Assembly: GCF_000421645.1 (NCBI RefSeq)
Contig: NZ_ATXK01000011.1
Coordinates: 90,566-154,565, forward strand
Origin: Aurantimonas coralicida DSM 14790
GTDB lineage: Bacteria; Pseudomonadota; Alphaproteobacteria; Rhizobiales; Rhizobiaceae
Length of the DNA stretch: 64,000 nt
Direction of reading: 5' to 3'
The number at the start of each line of letters is the position of its first letter. The first letter of the stretch is position 1. This document shows, piece after piece, positions 28,642-37,038 of this stretch. Below the pieces are notes generated by a model, which saw only the letters and a list, made by a program, of their open reading frames with translations, had not been told where the DNA came from and searched no databases. A program made the position numbers and the translations under genes.

Positions 28642-29618
28642 GCCACTTCGCCATCATCGGCGGCGGCGCCTGGGGCACGGCGCTGGGCTGCCTCTATGCC
28701 CGGGCCGGCCACGCGCCGCGGATCCTGGCCCGCGACGCCGGGACCGTTGCCGCCATCAACGAGAGCCGGCGCAACCCGCGCTATCTGCCCGACACGCCGC
28801 TGCCGGCGGGCCTCACCGCCACCACGGACCCGGCCGAAGCCCTCGCCGGCGCCCGCACCATCCTCTTCGTTGTGCCGGCCCAGAGCCTGCGCACCGTCGC
28901 CGCCGATCTCGCCCCGCACATTGCCTCCGACGCCCTAGCGATCCTCTGCTCCAAGGGCATCGAGCGCGAGACCGGCCGCTTTGCCACCGATGTTCTGGCC
29001 GAGGTGCTGCCGGGCCGCCCCCTCGCCGTCCTCTCCGGCCCGAGCTTTGCCGCCGACGTGGCGCGCGGCCTGCCCACTGCGGTGACCATCGCGGCCGAGA
29101 CCGAAGAGGCCGCCGACGCGGCGGCGCGGCGTCTATCGACCGAGACCTTTCGCGGCTATGCCACCGCCGACATGCGCGGCGTCGAGGCGGGCGGCGCGTT
29201 GAAGAACGTCCTGGCGCTGGCCGCCGGCGCGGTCGCCGGCCGCGGCCTCGGTGCCTCCGCCCAGGCCGCCATCGTCACCCGCGGCTTCGTCGAGCTGCGA
29301 CGTCTGGGCGCGGCGCTCGGCGGCCGGCCCGACACGCTGATGGGCCTCTCCGGCCTTGGCGATCTGGTGCTGACCTGCTCCAGCGCCCAGTCGCGCAACT
29401 TCGCCTATGGCATGGCGCTCGGCCGCGGCGACGACCGCGCCGGGCTTAAGCTCGCCGAGGGCGTGTTCACCGCCGAGATCGCCGCCCGCCTGGCGCAGGA
29501 GCACCGCATCGACGCGCCGATCATCGCCACCGTCGCCGCCATTCTCGCCGGTCAGCTCGACATCGACGCGGCGATCGAGGCCCTGCTCGCCCGCCCTTTG
29601 AAGCGGGAAACCGTTTGA
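28638..29618 (+). CDS. gpsA: Glycerol-3-phosphate dehydrogenase [NAD(P)+]
   Basis: A 326-residue enzyme that reduces dihydroxyacetone phosphate to sn-glycerol 3-phosphate for phospholipids. [14 protein letters not shown] binds NAD(P). [20 protein letters not shown] and [20 protein letters not shown] contain the catalytic lysine, and [17 protein letters not shown] is a family signature. It starts inside the tsaD stop codon with GGGAG upstream, so the two are coupled. tsaD-gpsA pairs are common in alphaproteobacteria. Confidence 0.95.
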   Translation: MSHFAIIGGGAWGTALGCLYARAGHAPRILARDAGTVAAINESRRNPRYLPDTPLPAGLTATTDPAEALAGARTILFVVPAQSLRTVAADLAPHIASDALAILCSKGIERETGRFATDVLAEVLPGRPLAVLSGPSFAADVARGLPTAVTIAAETEEAADAAARRLSTETFRGYATADMRGVEAGGALKNVLALAAGAVAGRGLGASAQAAIVTRGFVELRRLGAALGGRPDTLMGLSGLGDLVLTCSSAQSRNFAYGMALGRGDDRAGLKLAEGVFTAEIAARLAQEHRIDAPIIATVAAILAGQLDIDAAIEALLARPLKRETV

Positions 29619-29681
29619 ACCCGCGGCACCGGGCTGTCGCTCGCGTGCCGTTTTTCTGACCCACCAGACAAGGATCACCCG

Positions 29682-29975
29682 ATGCTCTTTGCCATTCTCT
29701 GCGACGACAAGCCGGACAGCCTGCAGCTGCGCCTCGACACCCGCGCCGACCATCTGGCGTTCCTGCACGGTCTCGGCGACGGGCTGAAATTCGCCGGCCC
29801 GTTCCTCGGCCCCGACGACAAGCCCTGCGGCAGTCTGGTGGTGATCGAGGCGGACTCGCTGGAGGCAGCGAAGGCGACCGCGGCGAAGGATCCCTATGCG
29901 CTGGCCGGGCTCTTCGCCAAGGTCGATGTCCGCCCGTGGAACTGGGCCATCAAGAACCCGGCAGCGACGGCATGA
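29682..29975 (+). CDS. YciI family protein
   Basis: A 97-residue protein with the ferredoxin-like YciI fold: MLFAILCDDKPDSLQLRLDTRADHLAFLHGL, then GPDDKPCGSLVVIEADSLEAAKATAAKDPYALAGLFAKVDVRPW. Arg-x-x-His in RADHLAF is the conserved putative active site. Function is unknown for most members. Its stop overlaps the next start (ATGA). The gene lies 63 bases after gpsA and is likely in the same operon. Confidence 0.9.
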   Translation: MLFAILCDDKPDSLQLRLDTRADHLAFLHGLGDGLKFAGPFLGPDDKPCGSLVVIEADSLEAAKATAAKDPYALAGLFAKVDVRPWNWAIKNPAATA

Positions 29976-30421
29976 GCGAGGGCATGCGCTACTGGCTGTT
30001 CAAGTCCGAGCCGTTCAAATGGTCCTTCGACCATCAGAAGAAGGCCGGCGACAAGGGGCAGGAGTGGGACGGGGTCCGCAACTACCAGGCCCGCAATTTC
30101 ATGCGCGAGATGAAGGTCGGCGACCGCGGCTTCTTCTACCATTCCAACGAGGGCAAGGCCGTCGTCGGCATCGTCGAGGTGATCGCCGAGGCCCATCCCG
30201 ATTCCACCGCCAAGGACGGCAAGTGGGAGTGCGTGGACATCAAGGCGGTGATGGACGTCCCCAATCCGGTGACCCTCGATGCGGTGAAGGCCGAGCCGGC
30301 GCTCAAGGACATGGTGCTGGTCAACAATTCCCGCCTGTCGGTGCAGCCGGTCGAACCGGACGAGTTCCGCAAAGTCTGCGAGATGGGCGGGCTCGACCCC
30401 GCCAGGGCCATGGGCAAATAG
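29972..30421 (+). CDS. EVE domain-containing protein
   Basis: A 149-residue protein consisting of a single EVE domain, a PUA-like fold that binds modified nucleobases. YWLFKSEPFKWSFD, EWDGVRNYQARNFMREMKVGDRGFFYHSN and VGIVEVIAEAHPD are the typical strands. ATG at 29972 overlaps the YciI stop by four bases. The association of EVE proteins with YciI-like genes in alphaproteobacteria is known. A link to tRNA modification is suggested by tsaD in the same run, but this is inference. Confidence 0.92.
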   Translation: MSEGMRYWLFKSEPFKWSFDHQKKAGDKGQEWDGVRNYQARNFMREMKVGDRGFFYHSNEGKAVVGIVEVIAEAHPDSTAKDGKWECVDIKAVMDVPNPVTLDAVKAEPALKDMVLVNNSRLSVQPVEPDEFRKVCEMGGLDPARAMGK

Positions 30422-30507
30422 CCGCAGCGACGGCGCAACGGTGCTGTCGCGGGAACGGAGCCGCGCCATGAACATTTCCGGAACAACACAATCTTCGGAG
30501 ACACGTC

Positions 30508-30732
30508 ATGGATACTGCGAACGCCAAGGTCGACACCGGCTCGAACACCGAGAAGGACCCCGAAACCTGGACGACGGGCGGCGAGCCCATGACCGGGGCA
30601 CAGGGGTCCTATCTCAAGACCCTCTGCGAGGAGACGGGCCACCCCTTCGACGAGACGCTGAGCAAGGCCGATGCGTCGATCCTGATCGACAAGCTGCGCG
30701 CCGAAAGCGATCGCGTGAAGAACGAAGCCTGA
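30508..30732 (+). CDS. DUF3072 domain-containing protein
   Basis: A 74-residue acidic protein with the DUF3072 pattern DPETWTTGGEPMTGAQGSYLKTLCEETGHPF, then ASILIDKLRAES. Nothing is known of its biochemistry. GGAG lies 7 bases before the ATG, and a terminator follows the stop, so it is a single-gene unit. Confidence 0.87.
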   Translation: MDTANAKVDTGSNTEKDPETWTTGGEPMTGAQGSYLKTLCEETGHPFDETLSKADASILIDKLRAESDRVKNEA

Positions 30733-30752
30733 TCGGTTTCCTTAAAGACGGT

Positions 30753-30780
30753 GCGGGCCGCTTCGGCGGCCCCGCTTTTT
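30753..30780 (+). terminator. Intrinsic terminator of the DUF3072 gene
   Basis: GCGGGCCGC, a TTCG loop and GCGGCCCCGC with one bulged C form a stable hairpin followed by five T residues, 20 bases after the stop. Confidence 0.85.
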
Positions 30781-30808
30781 CATCGCCCGTACAGCCCGGC
30801 CTTCCGGC

Positions 30809-31474
30809 ATGAAGGATCGCATTGTCCCCGCCGACGCCGAGCGCTTCATCCGCGCCAACACGGCGATCCTCGCTCCGCCCCATGTCCCGGAAATCCGGCT
30901 GCATCTGGCCGACGAGGCGCATGACCTGTGGCTGAAGACCGAGGCGGAACTGGACGCGATCGGCCTGCCGCCGCCCTTCTGGGCCTTTGCCTGGGCCGGC
31001 GGACAGGCGCTCGCCCGCCATGTCCTCGACCATCCCGAGATCGTTCGGGGCCGGCGCGTCGCCGATTTCGCGACCGGCTCCGGGCTCGTCGCCATCGCCG
31101 CCGCGCGTGCCGGCACGGCCGCCGTCACCGGCTACGACATCGACCCGTTCTGTGCCGCCGCGATCCGCCTCAATGCCGCCCTCAACGAGACACCGGTCGG
31201 CTTCGAAGCGCGCGACATCATCGGCGAGATCCCGCAGGCCGACATCATGCTTGCCGGCGACGTCTTCTTCGACGCGGACATGGCCCGGCGGATCACGCCG
31301 TGGTTCGACCGGCTGGGTGCCCAGGGCATCGCTATTCTCGTCGGCGATCCGGGTCGGGCCTATCTGCCGGCCGATCGCGTCAGCCGGCTGGCGACCTACG
31401 AAGTGCCGGTCACTCGGGCCCTGGAAGACGCCGAAATCAAGCGCACCAATGTCTGGCAGTGGACGGGCGCCTGA
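30809..31474 (+). CDS. Class I SAM methyltransferase (COG3897, ETF-beta lysine methyltransferase-like)
   Basis: A 221-residue protein with a Rossmann methyltransferase core: VADFATGSGLVAIAAARAGTAAVTGYDIDPFCAAAIRLNA binds S-adenosylmethionine, and DIMLAGDVFFDADMARRI replaces the DPPY-type loop. PPFWAFAWAGGQALARHVLDHPE before it is characteristic of the METTL20-like branch, whose mammalian and Agrobacterium members methylate lysines of electron-transfer flavoprotein beta. Older annotation as L11 methyltransferase is less likely given the D-V-F-F motif. The protein substrate is inferred, not shown. Confidence 0.82.
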   Translation: MKDRIVPADAERFIRANTAILAPPHVPEIRLHLADEAHDLWLKTEAELDAIGLPPPFWAFAWAGGQALARHVLDHPEIVRGRRVADFATGSGLVAIAAARAGTAAVTGYDIDPFCAAAIRLNAALNETPVGFEARDIIGEIPQADIMLAGDVFFDADMARRITPWFDRLGAQGIAILVGDPGRAYLPADRVSRLATYEVPVTRALEDAEIKRTNVWQWTGA

Positions 31475-31537
31475 TCGCCAGGCACCCGTCCTGCGCATGA
31501 TTTCCGGGCCGTCAGCGGCGGAAGACCGGGACCCGGC

Positions 31538-33862
31538 TCAGGCCGCGGCCTGCCGGCCCCGCTTGGTCAGCCGCACCGGGATCGACTTGGCGGCCGGCAC
31601 ATGGGCCCGCCTGGAATGGTGCCAGAGCGGCAGCAGGGCGTTGAGTTCCGGGTAATAGCCGCCGCAATTGCCCTTCGGCATCGCCCAGGCATGGACCCGG
31701 TAATCCTCGACCTTGCGGACGATCCCGTCGTCGGTATGGGTCTGGACATCGACGCGGTCGTCGTTCCGAAGACCCAGCCGCTGCATGTCCTCCTCGTTCA
31801 TCAGGATGACCATGCGGGTGCCGAACACCCCGCGCAGACGGTCGTCATAGCCGTAGATCGTCGTGTTGAACTGATCGTTCGAGCGCAGGGTGATCAGCTT
31901 CAGGACATCGGCGCTGGTCGTGTCGATGTCCGGGTCGACGTCGAAGGTGTCCGGGGTGAGGAAATTCGCCTTGCCGGATTCCGTGCGCCATTCGCGATAG
32001 GAGGCGCCGATGTCGCGATGGAACCCGCCGGGCGTGCCCATGCGCTTGTTGAAGTCGCGGAAATCGGTCGGATAGGCCCGCTCGATCGCGTCGCGGACCT
32101 TGGCGTAGTCGCCGACCCATTCATCCCACGGCACGGTCGATTTGCCCGGCACCAGCGCCTTGGCGAGTTCGGCGACGATCTTGGGCTCCGACAGGAGCTC
32201 GCGCGACGCCGGCTCGCGGTGGCCGAAGGAGGCATGGATGCAGGCGGTCGAATCCTCCATGGAAACCGTCTGCGGCCCGCTCGCCTGCGTGTCGCGCTCG
32301 ATGCGGCCGATGCAGGGCAGGATGTAGTTGATCTCCGCCGTCAGCAGGTGGTTGCGGTTCAGCTTTGTGGAGATCTGGACATTGAGGCGCATACGCCGCC
32401 AGGCATCCTCCATGCGGGCCGTGTCGGGAATGGCGCGGGAGAAATTGCCGCCCAGCGCCACGAAGGCCTTCACCGATCCGTCGAGAATGCCCTCGCAGGT
32501 TCCGATCGTGTCGAGACCGTCTTCCTTGGGAACCGTGAAGCCGTAGAACTCCTCGAACTTTTCCACCGGGATCAGCTTCAGCTTCTCGGTGATGCCGACG
32601 GTGCGCTGGCCCTGCACGTTGGAATGGCCGCGGATCGGCGAGATGCCGGCGCCCGGCTTGCCCATCATGCCGCGCATCAGGAGGAGGTTGACCAGCATCT
32701 GCACGTTCTCGATGCCGTGCCGGTGCTGGGTGAGGCCCATGCCGTAATTGCCGATGACCTTCTCGGCCTTCGCATAGACCCGGCCGACATGCTCCAGCTC
32801 GTCCCGCGGCAGGCCGGAGCAGCGCACGATCTCGTCCCAGTCCGCCTGCCGCACGAAGCGCTCGAACTCGTCGAAGCCGTGGCAATGCGTCTCGATGAAA
32901 TCGACGTCGAGCACTCGCGACCGGCCGGTCTCCCGGGCCGCATCGTCGAGGGCGAAGACCGCCTTGGCGATGCCGGTCATGGCCGCGATGTCGCCGCCGC
33001 CGCGCACCTGGTAATAGTCGCTCGACATCTTCGTCCCCTCGTCGGGGGACAACATCTCCGTCGGCGATTGCGGGTTCTTGAAGCGCATCAGGCCGCGCTC
33101 CAGCACCGGATTGAAGGTGATCACCGGCGCCCCGCGCTTGCGCGCCTCCTGCACCCAGTGCAGCAGCCGCGGCGCATTGGTGCCGGTGTTGTGGCCGAAG
33201 AAGAACATCATGTCGCACTGGTCGAAATCGTCCAGCGTGACCGTGCCCACCGGCGAGCCGATCGATTCCGGCAGGCCGACCGACGTGGATTCGTGGCACA
33301 TGTTGGAGGAGTCGGGCAGGTTGTTGGACCCGTAGATCCGCGCCATCAGCTGCCACATATGCGAGGTCTCGAGCGCGGCGCGGCCCGAGACGTAGAACAC
33401 CGCCGATTTCGGATCGATGGCGTTGAGCTCGGCGGCGATCTCACGGAAGGCGTCCTCCCACTTCACCGGCACATACTGGTCGAGCGTGCGGTCGTAGCGC
33501 ATCGGGGTCGTCAGCCGGCCCTGCTTCTCCAGATCGTGGTCCGTCCACTCCAGAAGCTCGCTCACCGTATGCTTCGCGAAGAACTCGCGGTCGCAACGCT
33601 TCGGCGTCGTTTCCCAGATCGTCGCCTTGGCGCCGTTCTCGCAATATTCGAAGGTATGCGGCTCGGCGGGCTTGGCCCAGGAGCACGAGACGCATTGATA
33701 GCCGTCGGCCTTGTTCTGCTTCTGCAGGGTCGCCCACAGGGTGGACGCCAGCATGCCCTCGTCCTTGGCGTGGGACAGGAGCGACTTGACCGAGCCCCAG
33801 CCGCCGGTCGGCTGGTCATATTGTTCGATGGTCGGATTGTCGGTGTTTTCGCTGCGTTCCAT
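31538..33862 (-). CDS. FdhF/YdeP family molybdopterin oxidoreductase
   Basis: A 774-residue protein of the formate dehydrogenase alpha-like family, YdeP branch. The N-terminus QPTGGWGSVKSLL matches YdeP. Cysteines C57, C60 and C74 (YQCVSCSW, FEYCENGAKA) are placed to hold part of an iron-sulfur cluster. NMCHESTSVGLPESIGSPVGTVTLDDF and FFGHNTGTNAPRLLHWVQEARKRGAP bind the bis-MGD cofactor. No formate dehydrogenase electron-transfer subunit is adjacent, as for YdeP, whose E. coli member is linked to acid resistance. GGAG is 6 bases before the ATG at 33862; a second ATG four codons upstream also has a weak site. Confidence 0.9.
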   Translation of the reverse strand: MERSENTDNPTIEQYDQPTGGWGSVKSLLSHAKDEGMLASTLWATLQKQNKADGYQCVSCSWAKPAEPHTFEYCENGAKATIWETTPKRCDREFFAKHTVSELLEWTDHDLEKQGRLTTPMRYDRTLDQYVPVKWEDAFREIAAELNAIDPKSAVFYVSGRAALETSHMWQLMARIYGSNNLPDSSNMCHESTSVGLPESIGSPVGTVTLDDFDQCDMMFFFGHNTGTNAPRLLHWVQEARKRGAPVITFNPVLERGLMRFKNPQSPTEMLSPDEGTKMSSDYYQVRGGGDIAAMTGIAKAVFALDDAARETGRSRVLDVDFIETHCHGFDEFERFVRQADWDEIVRCSGLPRDELEHVGRVYAKAEKVIGNYGMGLTQHRHGIENVQMLVNLLLMRGMMGKPGAGISPIRGHSNVQGQRTVGITEKLKLIPVEKFEEFYGFTVPKEDGLDTIGTCEGILDGSVKAFVALGGNFSRAIPDTARMEDAWRRMRLNVQISTKLNRNHLLTAEINYILPCIGRIERDTQASGPQTVSMEDSTACIHASFGHREPASRELLSEPKIVAELAKALVPGKSTVPWDEWVGDYAKVRDAIERAYPTDFRDFNKRMGTPGGFHRDIGASYREWRTESGKANFLTPDTFDVDPDIDTTSADVLKLITLRSNDQFNTTIYGYDDRLRGVFGTRMVILMNEEDMQRLGLRNDDRVDVQTHTDDGIVRKVEDYRVHAWAMPKGNCGGYYPELNALLPLWHHSRRAHVPAAKSIPVRLTKRGRQAAA

Positions 33863-33995
33863 GTCCGTCTCCATGCAACCTGTCAGGAGAGCTCAGGAGC
33901 CACTCCCGGCAAACCGTAAGCCTGACGGGTCAACTCCGCAGGCTCGCACGCGGTTGCATGTGACGAATTGTCGGGCCGCTGAAGAACGCCGCGCG

Positions 33996-34505
33996 TCAGC
34001 GCTGCACCACCAGCCTTGCGCCGCGCCTCAGATACGGCGCCAGCCGCAGCATGTCGGCCGGCGCCACCGCGACGCAGCCCTGCGTCGGTGGATAGCCGGG
34101 CTTGGCGACATGCAGGAAGATCGCGCTGCCGCGGCCCCGGCCGCGCTGCCGGATGTTCCAGTCGAGCACCACGACGAAATTGTAGAGGCGGTCGGCACGC
34201 GCCATTCGCTCGGCACTCGCCGGAAACGGCAGCCGGACATGGCGATTGTAGGCCGCGTGGTTGGGCGCGTCGCACCATCCGTCCACATCGGCCCGGATCC
34301 GCCGGATCGGCAACGGCGCGGCCGGGCGCGCCATCCGGCCCGGCCGGTGCCAGGCCGACAGCACGTCCATCGCGGCGACCGGCGTCGCGCCGTCGCCTTC
34401 GCGCTTGAAGATCGTCGTGCCCGACCGGCCGAGCGCGCAGGGCAGGCGCAAAGGCCCGGCACACAGGATGCCGCGACGGGGATTGCCGGGCGCGCGCCGG
34501 ACCAT
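33996..34505 (-). CDS. L,D-transpeptidase (YkuD) family protein
   Basis: A protein of about 169 residues with the YkuD core: GRSGTTIFKREGDGATPVAAMDVLS and, near the end, SAIFLHVAKPGYPPTQGCVAVAPADM, with the catalytic histidine and cysteine (H-x16-17 then QGCVAV in place of S-x-G-C). The group makes 3-3 or lipoprotein crosslinks in peptidoglycan. The start is uncertain: ATG at 34505, 34529 and 34544 are all in frame and none has a good ribosome site; 34505 matches the family N-terminus. No signal peptide is evident. The gene is divergent from the response regulator. Confidence 0.82.
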   Translation of the reverse strand: MVRRAPGNPRRGILCAGPLRLPCALGRSGTTIFKREGDGATPVAAMDVLSAWHRPGRMARPAAPLPIRRIRADVDGWCDAPNHAAYNRHVRLPFPASAERMARADRLYNFVVVLDWNIRQRGRGRGSAIFLHVAKPGYPPTQGCVAVAPADMLRLAPYLRRGARLVVQR

Positions 34506-34641
34506 CAGCACCGGTTTTTTTGGAATCATTCGCAACTGGACCATGACACGGCGGGAAAACCGCCTATGTCTATCACGAATTGTTACAGCCGCGAGCCGCT
34601 CCGTCGGCGCGACGGCAGAGAAAACCGGGCGACGATATCGC

Positions 34642-35325
34642 ATGAGCGTACGCAGCATTCTCATCGTCGATGACGACACCGATCTTCGGCAGACCCTGGC
34701 CGACCAGCTCTCCCTCCACGAGGAGTTCACGGTCCTGCAGGAGCCCGACGCGACCAAGGGCATCAATGCCGCGCGGGCCGGGCTGATCGACCTCGTGGTG
34801 ATGGATGTCGGCCTGCCCGACATGGACGGCCGCGAGGCGGTGAAGGTCCTGCGCAAGACCGGGTTCAAGGCGCCGATCATCATCCTGACCGGCCAGGACA
34901 CCGACGCCGACACCATTCTCGGCCTCGAGGCGGGGGCGAACGACTACGTCACCAAGCCGTTCCGCTTTGCCGTGCTGCTGGCCCGCATCCGCGCCCAGCT
35001 GCGCCAGCACGAGAACAGCGAGGACGCCACCTTCCAGGTCGGCCCCTACATCTTCAAGCCCAGCCAGAAGGTGCTTCTCGACGACAAGGGCGGCAAGATC
35101 CGCCTGACCGAGAAGGAGACGGCGATCATCCGCTATCTCTACCGCGCCGACCGCCGGGTGATCACCCGCGACGTGCTGCTGGAGGAGGTCTGGGGCTACA
35201 ATTCCGGCGTCACCACCCACACGCTGGAGACCCATGTCTACCGGCTGCGCCAGAAGATCGAGGCGGACCCGTCCAGTGCGCGGATCCTGATCACCGAATC
35301 CGGCGGCTACAAGCTCGTCCCCTGA
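34642..35325 (+). CDS. OmpR/PhoB-type response regulator
   Basis: A 227-residue protein. The receiver has ILIVDDDTDLRQTL, phosphoacceptor D55 in VVMDVGLPDMDG, T in IILTGQD and K105 in VTKPF. The C-terminal winged helix (about 135-225) carries RLTEKETAIIRYLYRADRRVITRDVLLEEVWGYNSGVTTHTLETHVYRLRQKIE. No sensor kinase is adjacent, so it is an orphan. The open frame runs further upstream but the ATG at 34642 begins the receiver. Its target genes are unknown; the divergent L,D-transpeptidase is a candidate. Confidence 0.93.
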   Translation: MSVRSILIVDDDTDLRQTLADQLSLHEEFTVLQEPDATKGINAARAGLIDLVVMDVGLPDMDGREAVKVLRKTGFKAPIIILTGQDTDADTILGLEAGANDYVTKPFRFAVLLARIRAQLRQHENSEDATFQVGPYIFKPSQKVLLDDKGGKIRLTEKETAIIRYLYRADRRVITRDVLLEEVWGYNSGVTTHTLETHVYRLRQKIEADPSSARILITESGGYKLVP

Positions 35326-35551
35326 TGCTGGCCGCCCCGGAAAGCTGCGGATGAGCGCTGCCTGCCGGTCGGAAGCGGCAGGTCGTGAGTTTCCATCAAT
35401 TCGCCGCTCCCGTATAACCATTCGCTAACGCTCCCTTGGCGGGGAAACAGGTCCGGCTGCGCCGGGCAACGAAACGACGGGCAGCCAGAGCTGCGACGGT
35501 GCTGGTCAACGGGCCGCCGCGAACCCGGCAGGAGATCGGTGCGCCGACCAG

Positions 35552-36007
35552 ATGAGTCTCGAAAGCGACATCGCCGTCCTGCGCAACGTGCCCCTGTTCG
35601 AGGATCTGCATGCCGACCAGTTGCGGCTGCTGGCCTTTGGCGCCGAGCGCCGGCGGCTGCACCGCGACGAGTTCGTGTTCCGCGAGGATGCCCGCTCCGA
35701 TGCCGGTCTGGTCATCGTGTCGGGCGAGATCGCGCTGCTGCGCGGCCGGCCGGAGCGCCAGATCGTCGTCGGCACCTACGGCCCCGGCACGCTTCTGGGC
35801 GAAATGGCCCTGATCACCGAGACCCGTCGCCCGACAAGCGCCCGCACGCTGACCGACTGCGAGCTGATCCGCATCACCCGGCCGCTGTTCCGGCGCATGC
35901 TGGAAGAATATCCCGACTACGCCGCCGGTCTTCACGCCAAGCTGAAGGCCCGGTTGGCCGAGATGACCGGCGACATCCTCGCCATGGAACACCGCTTCAC
36001 GAGTTGA
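35552..36007 (+). CDS. Cyclic nucleotide-binding domain protein
   Basis: A 151-residue protein that is one cNMP-binding beta barrel: LRNVPLFEDLHADQLRLLAFGAERRRLHRDEFVFREDARSDAGLVIVSGEIAL, then GTLLGEMALITETRRPTSARTLTDCELIRI, where GEMAL and the RPTSAR phosphate-binding loop keep the arginine expected for cAMP/cGMP binding. There is no DNA-binding helix-turn-helix, so it is not a CRP-type regulator. It lies 226 bases after the response regulator and converges on xthA. Its effector partner is unknown. Confidence 0.88.
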   Translation: MSLESDIAVLRNVPLFEDLHADQLRLLAFGAERRRLHRDEFVFREDARSDAGLVIVSGEIALLRGRPERQIVVGTYGPGTLLGEMALITETRRPTSARTLTDCELIRITRPLFRRMLEEYPDYAAGLHAKLKARLAEMTGDILAMEHRFTS

Positions 36008-36046
36008 ACCCAGGGCCGCGCCCGCAAGGGGCGCCCGTTCCCTAAC

Positions 36047-36853
36047 TTAATCGATGTTGAAGCTCGCCAGCACCGGCACGTGGTCGGAGGGCCGCTCCCA
36101 GCTGCGTGCGGCGCTCATCACGTCGATCGTGGTCAGGGCCGGCGCGAGGTCCTGCGATCCCCAGATATGGTCGAGGCGTCGGCCGCGATTGGACGCCGCC
36201 CAGTCCTTGGAACGGTAGCTCCACCAGGTGAAGAGCTGCTCGTCCATCGGCACGTGATGGCGCATCAGGTCGGTCCAGCGCCCGTCGGCCTGCGCCCTCA
36301 GCAGCCCCTCGCATTCGATCGGCGTATGCGAGACCACCTTCAGAAGCTGCTTGTGCGACCAGACGTCGGTCTCGAAGGGGGCGATGTTGAGATCGCCGAC
36401 GAGCAGCGAGGAGACGCCCGGCTCGGCCTCGGCGCTGATCAGCCGCATCTCCTCGATGAAGTCGAGCTTGTGCTTGAACTTGACGTTGACCTCCGGATTC
36501 GGCTCGTCACCCCCCGCCGGCACATAGAAATTGTGCACCCGCAGCCGCCGCCCGCCGATGCTCAGCCGCGTCGACAGATGGCGCGCATCGCCGATCTGGC
36601 AGAAATCCTGGCGCACGATGTCGTCGAAGGGCTGCTTCGAGACCGTGGCGACGCCGTGATAGCCCTTCTGGCCATGGATCGCGATGTGCTCGTAGCCGAG
36701 CGCCTTGAAGGCCTTTTCCGGAAACTGGTCGTTCGGGCACTTGGTCTCCTGCAGGCACAGGATGTCCGGCTGCCGCTCTTCCAGGAGCCGCTGCACCAGG
36801 GGCATGCGCAGGCGCACCGAATTGATGTTCCAGGTCGCGATGGTGAAGGGCAT
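36047..36853 (-). CDS. xthA: Exodeoxyribonuclease III
   Basis: A 268-residue AP endonuclease/3'-5' exonuclease for base-excision repair. MPFTIATWNINSVRLR and ILCLQETKCPNDQFP hold the metal-binding Asn and Glu; VGDLNIAPFETDVW is the catalytic Asp-Asn loop; and SDHVPVLA at the end gives the Asp-His pair. The ATG at 36853 fits the family start; the frame extends 18 codons upstream without a better site. Confidence 0.95.
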   Translation of the reverse strand: MPFTIATWNINSVRLRMPLVQRLLEERQPDILCLQETKCPNDQFPEKAFKALGYEHIAIHGQKGYHGVATVSKQPFDDIVRQDFCQIGDARHLSTRLSIGGRRLRVHNFYVPAGGDEPNPEVNVKFKHKLDFIEEMRLISAEAEPGVSSLLVGDLNIAPFETDVWSHKQLLKVVSHTPIECEGLLRAQADGRWTDLMRHHVPMDEQLFTWWSYRSKDWAASNRGRRLDHIWGSQDLAPALTTIDVMSAARSWERPSDHVPVLASFNID

Positions 36854-37038
36854 GGGCAGTTCCGGCGAAAACACGATGGGGCCCCCGCTTAGGCGGCCTG
36901 CCGGCACCGTTCAAGTCTTGCCCGCTCATGCAACCGGCGCCGCACGAGGCGGCGCCGGTCCGGTACGGTATGGCGAAGAAGCCGAAGGCCGGCACAGTCC
37001 TGCCGCCGTGCCGCGGCCCCACTCCAGCCGAAGGCCGA

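Noticed and set aside
31601..33919. A 772-codon plus-strand frame
   Set aside because: Antisense to the YdeP-like gene.
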